Origin: Methylobacterium sp.
GTDB taxonomy: Bacteria > Pseudomonadota > Alphaproteobacteria > Rhizobiales > Beijerinckiaceae
Direction: 5' to 3'
DNA: 5,303 nt
Assembly: GCA_021154065.1 (NCBI GenBank)
Contig: JAJKJG010000377.1
Span: forward strand, 1 to 5,303
Both the position numbers and the translations under genes were made by a program. Positions 1 through 5,303 of this stretch are shown piece after piece. The number at the start of each line of letters is the position of its first letter. The stretch's first letter is position 1. Under the pieces are notes generated by a model. That model was not told the DNA's origin. It did no database searches and saw only the letters and a list, made by a program, of their open reading frames with translations.

Positions 1-1
1 G

Positions 2-640
2 CCGGCGAAGCAGCGCGGCGCGCCGATCGGGATCGTGCTGCATCCGCATCCGCAGTTTGGCGGCACGATGAACAACCAGATCGTCTACAACCTGTTCTAC
101 GGCTTCGTGAATCGCGGCTTCTCGGCGCTGCGCTTCAACTTCCGCGGCGTCGGCCGCAGCCAAGGATCCTTTGATCACGGGGCGGGCGAGCTTTCCGACG
201 CCGCCGCGGCCCTCGACTGGGCGCAGTCGGTCAACCCCGACGCCCGCAATTGCTGGATCGCCGGCGTCTCCTTCGGGGCCTGGATCGGCATGCAGCTCCT
301 GATGCGGCGGCCTGAGGTCGAGGGCTTCATCTCGATCGCCGCGCCGGCGAACCGCTTCGACTTCACCTTCCTCGCTCCCTGCCCGTCCTCAGGCCTGTTC
401 GTCCACGGCTCCGAGGACCGGGTCGCCCCCGTCAAGGAGGTGATGAGCGTCATCGAGAAGGTGAAGACCCAGCGCGGCATCCAGATCGAGCACCAGATGG
501 TCGAAGGCGCGAACCACTTCTTCGACGGCAAGGTCGAGGATCTGATGACGACCGTCGACGCCTATCTCGACCGCCGCCTCGGCAAGCCGAAAGAGGCGGC
601 AAAGCCGGCAAGGAGCAAGAAGAAGCACGCGGCGGCTTAA
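2..640 (+). CDS. Alpha/beta hydrolase, 5'-truncated by the window edge
   Basis: The frame is open from base 2 to the TAA at 638-640, giving 212 visible residues. A GTG at 35 is not the likely start, because the upstream residues (PAKQRGAPIGI) continue into the first beta strand of the fold; probably some tens of residues are missing. Numbering from base 2, I see an HPHPQFGG loop (14-21, oxyanion-hole region), the family-typical FNFRGVGRSQGSFDHG (46-61), and the nucleophile elbow GVSFG with Ser90. Candidate triad partners are Asp139 (in HGSEDRV) and His172 (in GANHFFDG). It belongs to a conserved group of small proteobacterial hydrolases related to dienelactone hydrolases. The substrate is unknown. 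No signal peptide can be judged because the N-terminus is absent. The last 18 residues (195-212) are a Lys/Ala-rich tail beyond the fold. The gene converges on anmK with 2 bases between stops. The fold is near certain; the reaction is not. Confidence 0.93.
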   Translation, partial: PAKQRGAPIGIVLHPHPQFGGTMNNQIVYNLFYGFVNRGFSALRFNFRGVGRSQGSFDHGAGELSDAAAALDWAQSVNPDARNCWIAGVSFGAWIGMQLLMRRPEVEGFISIAAPANRFDFTFLAPCPSSGLFVHGSEDRVAPVKEVMSVIEKVKTQRGIQIEHQMVEGANHFFDGKVEDLMTTVDAYLDRRLGKPKEAAKPARSKKKHAAA

Positions 641-642
641 GC

Positions 643-1746
643 TCAGGGCCGGGCGACCACGCCCCCCGTCATCGCCTCGCAGACGCCGGTCGTCGACGGA
701 AAGGTGAGCGGCAGGCCGCGCAGGCTGCGCACCGCGAGATAGGCGAAGGCTTGCGCCTCGAGATGGTCCGAGGACCAGCCGATCGCGTCGGCGCTCGCGA
801 TCTCGGCCTTCAGCACGTCGCCGAGGAGCCGCATCAGCTCCGGGTTCCTGGCGCCGCCGCCGCCGACGATCCAGCGCTTCGGCTCCTCCTCGGCGAACTC
901 GACCGCCCGGCCGACGGCGCGGGCCGTGAAGGCGGCGAGCGTCGCCGCCCCGTCCTCGACGGACAGGTGGCCGACCATGCGGGCCGAGAACCAGTTGCGG
1001 TCGAGCGACTTCGGCGGCTCCTTGGAGAAGTACGGGTGCACCAGGAGCCAGGCGAGCAGCGTTTCGTCCGGCTTGCCCCTGGCGGCGGCGGCGCCGTTCT
1101 CGTCGATGCCCTTGCCGGCGCGCTCGCGCATCCAGTCGTCGATGAGGGCGTTGCCTGGACCGGTATCGAAGGCGAGGAGCCGGTTGCCGGAATCGATGAA
1201 AGTCACGTTCGCGACGCCGCCGACGTTGAGGATCGCCAACGGGAGCTTCATCCCCGAGGCGTGGGCGAGGGCGCGATGGAAGACCGGCACGAGCGGCGCC
1301 CCCTGCCCGCCCTCGGCGACGTCGGCGGCGCGGAAATCGTAGACGACCGGGATGCGCAGGCGGCGCGCCAGCGCCGCGCCGTCGCCGAGCTGCACCGTGA
1401 GCCTCGTCTCCGGCCGGTGCAGGACCGTCTGGCCGTGAAAGCCGACGGCCTGCACGTCGCCTGGCCCGATGCCATGCCGGCGCAGGAACGCCTCGACCGC
1501 CTCGGCATGCGCGTCGGTGACGATGCGTTCGGCGTCGCCGAGCCGGCCCGGCCGCGCCGCCCGGTCCGTGAGACCGGCGGCGTCGGCGAGCGCGCCGCGC
1601 AAGAGGTCGCGCTCGGCGTCCGAATAGGCGCGGTACCCGGTCGGCCCGAGCGTCACGACCCGCTCGCCATCGGTGTCGACGAGCGCGACATCGACGCCGT
1701 CGAGCGACGTGCCGCTCATCAGCCCGACGGCCCGCATCAGGGTCAT
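643..1746 (-). CDS. anmK: Anhydro-N-acetylmuramic acid kinase
   Basis: AnmK phosphorylates 1,6-anhydro-MurNAc with ATP while opening the anhydro ring, giving MurNAc-6-phosphate. This is a cytosolic step of peptidoglycan recycling. The 367-residue length fits the family. Visible signatures, in order: [15 protein letters not shown] (8-22, phosphate-binding loop), GFHGQTVLH (102-110), [18 protein letters not shown] (137-154), NVGGVANVT (174-182), AFDTGPGN (192-199, whose Asp194 matches the catalytic Asp of the E. coli enzyme), [10 protein letters not shown] (244-253), GGGGARN (295-301) and [12 protein letters not shown] (327-338). These span the ASKHA-type kinase fold without breaks. The stop is TGA (643-645 read in reverse). 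The start is either ATG at 1746 or the in-frame ATG at 1737, three codons in, which would give [11 protein letters not shown]. Both have a weak Shine-Dalgarno-like sequence about 10 bases upstream, so the start is open. It is divergent from tyrS and convergent with the hydrolase. No other recycling gene lies in the window. Confidence 0.97.
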   Translation of the reverse strand: MTLMRAVGLMSGTSLDGVDVALVDTDGERVVTLGPTGYRAYSDAERDLLRGALADAAGLTDRAARPGRLGDAERIVTDAHAEAVEAFLRRHGIGPGDVQAVGFHGQTVLHRPETRLTVQLGDGAALARRLRIPVVYDFRAADVAEGGQGAPLVPVFHRALAHASGMKLPLAILNVGGVANVTFIDSGNRLLAFDTGPGNALIDDWMRERAGKGIDENGAAAARGKPDETLLAWLLVHPYFSKEPPKSLDRNWFSARMVGHLSVEDGAATLAAFTARAVGRAVEFAEEEPKRWIVGGGGARNPELMRLLGDVLKAEIASADAIGWSSDHLEAQAFAYLAVRSLRGLPLTFPSTTGVCEAMTGGVVARP

Positions 1747-1747
1747 G

Positions 1748-1760
1748 CCTTGCGAATCCC
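1748..1760 (-). promoter_or_regulatory. Two alternative ribosome-binding sequences for anmK
   Basis: Read on the minus strand, GGGA (1760-1757) lies 10 bases before the ATG at 1746, and AAGG (1751-1748) lies 10 bases before the second in-frame ATG at 1737. AAGG is only one base from the first ATG, too close to serve it. The two pairings imply different starts, and neither match is strong. The second start gives an N-terminus that begins directly at the conserved GLMSGTS strand. This is seen in the sequence; which start is used is inference. Confidence 0.3.
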
Positions 1761-1761
1761 G

Positions 1762-1790
1762 GTGAAATCGCCGCCCGAAGCTGTTACACG
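1762..1790 (+). promoter_or_regulatory. Candidate tyrS promoter, weak
   Basis: GTGAAA (1762-1767, four of six matches to the TTGACA -35 consensus) and TACACG (1785-1790, three of six matches to TATAAT) are separated by 17 bases. This would place transcription start near 1797, about 30 bases before the tyrS ATG. The matches are poor but the spacing and position suit a housekeeping promoter, and alphaproteobacterial -10 elements are often degenerate. I found no equally good candidate for anmK on the opposite strand. Confidence 0.22.
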
Positions 1791-1829
1791 GCCGGCCATC
1801 AACACAAAGCCCGCCCTGGATCCGACGCG

Positions 1830-3089
1830 ATGAGCACGCCGCAATCCGATTTCATGCGCGTCCTGACCGAGCGCGGCTTCGTGCACCAGTGCTCGGACCC
1901 GGACGGCCTCGACGAGAGGGCGAAGGCCGGCGGGCTGACGGGCTATATCGGCTTCGACTGCACGGCGCCCTCGCTTCACGTCGGGTCGCTCGTCCAGATC
2001 ATGATGCTGTTCTGGCTGCAGCAGACCGGCGGCAAGCCGATCGCGCTCATGGGCGGCGGCACGACCCGGGTCGGCGACCCGTCCGGAAAGGACGAGAGCC
2101 GCAAGCTCCTGACTGTCGAGCAGATCGAAGAGAACAAGCAGGGCATCAAGACGGTGTTCTCGCGCTTCCTCCGGTTCGGCGACGGGCCGGAGGACGCGAT
2201 CATGCCCGATAACGCCGACTGGCTGACGAAGCTCAACTACATCGAATTCCTGCGCGACGTGGGCCGGCACTTTTCCGTCAACCGCATGCTGTCGATGGAA
2301 TCGGTGAAGCTGCGGCTCGACCGCGACCAGGAGCTGTCCTTCATCGAGTTCAACTACATGATCCTGCAGGCCTACGACTTCGTCGAGCTCTCCCGGCGCT
2401 ACGCTTGCGTCCTGCAGATGGGCGGCTCCGATCAATGGGGCAACATCGTCAACGGCATCGACCTCGGTCGCCGGATGGGAACGCCGCAGCTCTATGCCCT
2501 GACGACGCCGCTGATCACCACCGGCTCGGGCGCCAAGATGGGCAAGACCGCGGCCGGCGCGATCTGGCTCAACCCCGACATGCTGAGCCCGTACGACTAC
2601 TGGCAGTTCTGGCGCAACACCGAGGATGCCGATGTCGGACGCTTCCTCAAGCTCTTCACGACGCTGACGCTTGCCGAGATCGCGCGGCTCGAAGCGCTCG
2701 ACGGGTCCGAGATCAACGAGGCGAAGAAGGTGCTGGCGACCGAGGCGACGGCGCTCCTGCACGGCCGCGAAGCCGCCGCTGCGGCGGCCGAGACGGCGCG
2801 CAAGACCTTCGAGGAGGGTGCGCTCGCCGAGAGTCTGCCGACCGTGCCGGTGCCCCGGGCGGTGCTCGAGGCCGGGCTCGGCGTGCTGACGGCGTTCGGC
2901 CCGGAATACGCCAAGCTCGTCCTGTCGACGAGCGAGGCGCGCCGGCAGGTGAAGGGCGGCGGGCTGCGGGTGAACGACCGGCCGGTGACGGACGAGCGCT
3001 CGGTCCTTCGTTCGAGCGACCTCACCCCGGAAGGGGTGATCAAGCTGTCGTTCGGCCGCAAGCGCCACGTCCTGCTGCGCGCCGCCTGA
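1830..3089 (+). CDS. tyrS: Tyrosyl-tRNA synthetase
   Basis: TyrRS is a class I aminoacyl-tRNA synthetase, normally a homodimer, that attaches tyrosine to tRNA-Tyr with ATP in the cytosol. The 419-residue product matches the usual bacterial length. The Rossmann catalytic domain carries [16 protein letters not shown] (38-53), with HVGS in the place of HIGH, then [10 protein letters not shown] (82-91). The tyrosine pocket is [11 protein letters not shown] (174-184; Tyr176, Gln180 and Asp183 correspond to the E. coli tyrosine-binding residues), followed by GGSDQWGNI (198-206). The KMSKS-type loop reads KMGKT (236-240), the form of the E. coli-like TyrS branch (KFGKT there). An anticodon-binding helical region follows. 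A six-alanine run (315-320) lies in its C-terminal part, and an S4-like RNA-binding domain closes the protein (about 353-415, with [14 protein letters not shown] at 370-383). The ATG at 1830 gives the family-typical N-terminus ([12 protein letters not shown]). No signature is missing. It faces anmK and converges with the envelope gene, 9 bases between stops. Confidence 0.98.
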   Translation: MSTPQSDFMRVLTERGFVHQCSDPDGLDERAKAGGLTGYIGFDCTAPSLHVGSLVQIMMLFWLQQTGGKPIALMGGGTTRVGDPSGKDESRKLLTVEQIEENKQGIKTVFSRFLRFGDGPEDAIMPDNADWLTKLNYIEFLRDVGRHFSVNRMLSMESVKLRLDRDQELSFIEFNYMILQAYDFVELSRRYACVLQMGGSDQWGNIVNGIDLGRRMGTPQLYALTTPLITTGSGAKMGKTAAGAIWLNPDMLSPYDYWQFWRNTEDADVGRFLKLFTTLTLAEIARLEALDGSEINEAKKVLATEATALLHGREAAAAAAETARKTFEEGALAESLPTVPVPRAVLEAGLGVLTAFGPEYAKLVLSTSEARRQVKGGGLRVNDRPVTDERSVLRSSDLTPEGVIKLSFGRKRHVLLRAA

Positions 3090-3098
3090 CCACCCGTT

Positions 3099-5303
3099 TC
3101 AGCGCTCGGTCCGGACCGGCGGCAGGAGCGTCGCCCCGGTCGCGTCCATCTCGCCGGAGCCGGTCCCGAACAGCTTGCGCAGGAACCCGGGCGCGACCGC
3201 CGAAAGCGGGTTGACCGTCAGCGTCGGCTGGCTCGCAAGCCCTGAAATCCGGAAGTTGACCGCGAACAGCCCCTCGTTCTTGCCGCCGCCGAGGATCGGC
3301 CCGAACAGCGGCACTTGCGCGAAGGCGTTGTTGAGCCCGTAGGCCGGGACGAAGGTGCCGGAGATGTCGGTCCGGTCGCGGCCGTAGTCGATCCAGCCGG
3401 CGCCCTTGAAGCCGACTTGCGAGCCGTAGACCACGCCATCGCGAAACTCGACGCGGCTCGCGGTCCGGCCGAACTCGGCCCGCAGCCGCGTGAACTCGAC
3501 CTCGCTGATGTCGAAACGCGGGATCTGCATGCTCGTCGCGCGGTCCTCGGGCATCGCGGCCTGGGCCTGCGTCGACGCGATCCGCTTGAGCGCCGGTTCA
3601 TTGCGCAGTGTGAAGCCGTCGATCGTCACGACGCCTCTTTGCGGCCCCTCCCCGGTCGTCACCTGGACCGAGAGCGCCCCGCCATGCATCCGCCGATAGA
3701 GATCGACGAAGCGCAACGTCGCGCCGGCGTCGCCCGACTCGAGCACCAGCACCGGAGCGCCGCGCTCGACGCGCGCGAGCTGCGCCGTCACGGGCGCTGA
3801 CCGCAGCTTGCCGCTGAATTGGAACTGCTTCATCTCCTGGTGCCGGATGGTCGCCTTGAACGTCGCCGCCGTCAGCGCCTCGTCGTTGAAGCCGGTCAGG
3901 ATATTGGTCGAGACGTCGAGATCGACGTCGCGGGAATCCTTCGTCTCCTTGGCTTCCTTGCCCGAGCCGGGCGAGGTCAGGCTGCGGATGAAGGGCCGTG
4001 CATCGGCGACCGGTCCGCGCACCGCGACCTTGTAGGTTCCGCCGCCGCGCTCGAGCTGCACCCGCATGTCGTCGCCGGGGGACAGCTTGAACGAAGTGAG
4101 ATCGGCCTTCTCGAGCTGCCCCTCCGCCGAGAGCGTGACCGCGCCGCGCATCTGCACCGTGCCGCTGTCGAGGACGAACTCGCGAAGCTCGGTGCTGCCC
4201 TCGGGCACGACGAAGGAGAGCTTCCCGGGCCGCCCCGTCGGCTTGACCCAGCCCGGGACGAGATTGTCGATGACCGCGCGCGTCAGGTCGACCTCGACCT
4301 TTGCGCCGGCCTTGGCGTTCGGGCCGAGCGGCAGCGCCACCTTGACCGGGACCGGCCCGGTGAGCTGCTGGCCGAAGCTGATCCCCTTGCGGGCCCTCGC
4401 AGCGTCGTCGAGGACGAAGCTGACGAAGGCTTCGCCGGCGACCGCCTTCGGCTGGCGCACCTCGATTGAGGCCGGAACCCCCCAGAGCCGGCCCTGGCCC
4501 TTCATCGCGACGCTGCCGTTCGCGTAGCGAAGATCGAGGTTGGCGCCGTCGAGGCGTTCCTTGCCGAAGGCTTTCTCGATCGAGAGATCGCCGATCCGCC
4601 CCGAGATCCGCAGCGGCAGATCGTCCATCCGCGGAACCTTTTTGAGCGGCAGGTTCAGCCCGACGCGCAACGCCGCCCGGCCCTTGATGCCGGCCGGGTC
4701 GAGATCGACGCCGCTGACGCCCTGCAGGAGCGGCGAATTCAGGAGGGCTCCCAACGCATCGGCGCCGCCCTCGAGCCGGAGCGCGATCGCGGCCGGAGCC
4801 TCCTTCGACCAGACGTCCGGGACGTCGAAGGTGCCGTCGAGCACGTCGAGCACGCGGCCTTCGGGCATCTGGACGCGTGCGCTCGGAGCCCGAACCTCGG
4901 CCTTGGTGCCGGTCGCAAGACCGGACGCCGCAAGGGCCGACACGGGCGGCAGGCCGTCGGCGATCTTGAGCTCTGCGCCGCTGACCGCGAAAGCCACCTT
5001 CACGGCCGAATCGGGGATTGGCCCGTCGCCGACCGCATTCGCCAGATCGGCGCCCGAGAGCGCGACGAAGACATCGATGAGGTCGGCGCTGCCGCCGCGA
5101 AGATTGGCGACGAGATAGGCCCTGACCTTCGGCACGACGGCGTTCGGCCAGAGGCGTAGCGCGGTGCGGGCCGCGGTCTTTCGCGCCTGGCCCTTGACGC
5201 TCAGCGCCTTCGGATCGGCGGCGCTGCCGTATGTTCCTTCGAGCGCGACGTCGAGCGTCGGCCCGACGAGCTTGAGCTGCTCGAGCACGAGCGCGCCGTC
5301 CCC
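3099..5303 (-). CDS. AsmA/YhdP-like envelope protein (DUF3971 type), C-terminal part
   Basis: The minus-strand frame is open from the right edge (5303) to TGA at 3099-3101, giving 734 residues. A GTG at 5288 is not a credible start, because sequence of the same character runs through it to the edge. The protein is a long alternation of short amphipathic beta strands with many small residues and no hydrophobic helix, as in AsmA-like repeat proteins. Numbered from the edge, WPNAVVPKVRAYLVANLRGG (52-71) resembles the conserved DUF3971 segment. A charged linker (446-459, KEAKETKDSRD core) separates two halves. The end is the most diagnostic part: FVPAYGLNNAFAQVPLFGPILGG (about 651-673), then NPLSAVAPGFLRKLF (698-712), typical of the AsmA_2/YhdP C-terminus. 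E. coli YhdP acts with TamB and YdbH in phospholipid transport to the outer membrane. A similar periplasmic, inner-membrane-anchored role is inferred here. The anchor and several hundred N-terminal residues should lie beyond 5303. Confidence 0.9.
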   Translation of the reverse strand, partial: GDGALVLEQLKLVGPTLDVALEGTYGSAADPKALSVKGQARKTAARTALRLWPNAVVPKVRAYLVANLRGGSADLIDVFVALSGADLANAVGDGPIPDSAVKVAFAVSGAELKIADGLPPVSALAASGLATGTKAEVRAPSARVQMPEGRVLDVLDGTFDVPDVWSKEAPAAIALRLEGGADALGALLNSPLLQGVSGVDLDPAGIKGRAALRVGLNLPLKKVPRMDDLPLRISGRIGDLSIEKAFGKERLDGANLDLRYANGSVAMKGQGRLWGVPASIEVRQPKAVAGEAFVSFVLDDAARARKGISFGQQLTGPVPVKVALPLGPNAKAGAKVEVDLTRAVIDNLVPGWVKPTGRPGKLSFVVPEGSTELREFVLDSGTVQMRGAVTLSAEGQLEKADLTSFKLSPGDDMRVQLERGGGTYKVAVRGPVADARPFIRSLTSPGSGKEAKETKDSRDVDLDVSTNILTGFNDEALTAATFKATIRHQEMKQFQFSGKLRSAPVTAQLARVERGAPVLVLESGDAGATLRFVDLYRRMHGGALSVQVTTGEGPQRGVVTIDGFTLRNEPALKRIASTQAQAAMPEDRATSMQIPRFDISEVEFTRLRAEFGRTASRVEFRDGVVYGSQVGFKGAGWIDYGRDRTDISGTFVPAYGLNNAFAQVPLFGPILGGGKNEGLFAVNFRISGLASQPTLTVNPLSAVAPGFLRKLFGTGSGEMDATGATLLPPVRTER

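Larger units (their letters stand above)
1747..1829. promoter_or_regulatory. Divergent intergenic region between anmK and tyrS
   Basis: These 83 bases separate two head-to-head genes. They are the only non-coding DNA in the window longer than 9 bases, so the transcription and translation start signals for both genes should lie here unless they reach into the coding sequences. The region is less GC-rich in its middle than the flanking genes. It contains the 8-base palindrome GGCCGGCC at 1790-1797, loosely flanked by TGTT (1782-1785) and AACA (1801-1804). I see no T-box-like leader or other riboswitch, and there is too little room for one. The tyrS Shine-Dalgarno sequence is weak: only GGA at 1818-1820, 9 bases before the ATG. 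Confidence 0.55.

Noticed and set aside
651..664. Short hairpin GGGCG-ACCA-CGCCC just downstream of the hydrolase stop, considered as a terminator.
   Set aside because: The stem is only five pairs, it lies inside the anmK coding end, and it is followed by C residues rather than a T run.
751..1833. A 360-codon open frame on the plus strand antisense to anmK and running to the tyrS start.
   Set aside because: Low-complexity Arg/Ala/Val-rich translation with no family resemblance, whereas the opposite strand encodes a complete AnmK with every signature.
1743..3068. A 441-codon open frame on the minus strand lying almost entirely antisense to tyrS.
   Set aside because: Its translation is rich in Arg, His, Ala and Pro with no recognisable motifs. 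Long antisense frames are expected opposite a GC-rich gene with strong third-position bias, and tyrS itself is unmistakable.
2405..3214. A 269-codon plus-strand frame overlapping the end of tyrS and the start of the convergent gene.
   Set aside because: It is an out-of-frame shadow of tyrS, extremely Arg-rich, and ends inside a confidently called minus-strand gene.
3912..3929. Inverted repeat GACGTCG-AGAT-CGACGTC in the YhdP-like gene.
   Set aside because: It encodes the Asp/Val alternation DVDLDV, and such symmetry follows from GAC/GTC codon use. Similar GACGTC pairs recur at 4812-4826.
3315..4527. Several plus-strand frames of 69-216 codons antisense to the YhdP-like gene.
   Set aside because: No motifs, Arg/Asp/His-rich shadow composition, and the minus-strand protein is continuous across the whole region with a diagnostic C-terminus.
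1..5303. The possibility of a defence system, mobile element, CRISPR array or secretion gene cluster.
   Set aside because: All coding space is accounted for by four conserved housekeeping or envelope genes with uniform base composition. No transposase, integrase, terminal repeats, direct-repeat arrays or tRNA genes are visible.

Overview
The window looks like an ordinary housekeeping stretch of chromosome from a GC-rich alphaproteobacterium, most likely of the order Hyphomicrobiales (Rhizobiales). I base this on the strong G/C bias at third codon positions, the style of the proteins (an alpha/beta hydrolase with an HPHPQFGGTMNN loop, a TyrRS with HVGS and KMGKT signatures, and a long AsmA/YhdP-like protein ending in an NPLSAVAPGFLRKLF motif), and the arrangement of the genes. 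I cannot place it at genus level by eye.

Layout, left to right: (1) bases 2-640, plus strand, the 3' part of an alpha/beta hydrolase whose start lies left of the window; (2) bases 643-1746, minus strand, a complete anmK (anhydro-N-acetylmuramic acid kinase), whose stop is 2 bases from the hydrolase stop; (3) bases 1747-1829, an 83-base divergent intergenic region that must hold the 5' signals of anmK and tyrS; (4) bases 1830-3089, plus strand, a complete tyrS (tyrosyl-tRNA synthetase); (5) bases 3099-5303, minus strand, the C-terminal 734 residues of a large AsmA/YhdP-like envelope protein whose start lies right of the window. Coding density is very high, and no stretch over 300 bases lacks a gene.

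The genes do not form one pathway. TyrRS charges tRNA-Tyr for translation. AnmK recycles anhydro-MurNAc released by cell-wall turnover. The YhdP-like protein probably works in envelope lipid transport or outer-membrane homeostasis. The hydrolase is a cytosolic-looking serine hydrolase of unknown substrate. No two neighbours lie on the same strand, so there is no operon inside the window. It consists of two tail-to-tail pairs around one head-to-head promoter region.

I found no RNA genes, mobile elements, CRISPR arrays, prophage genes, attachment sites or frameshifted genes, and no evidence of a new biological system. The findings are small sequence-level observations and are scored low.
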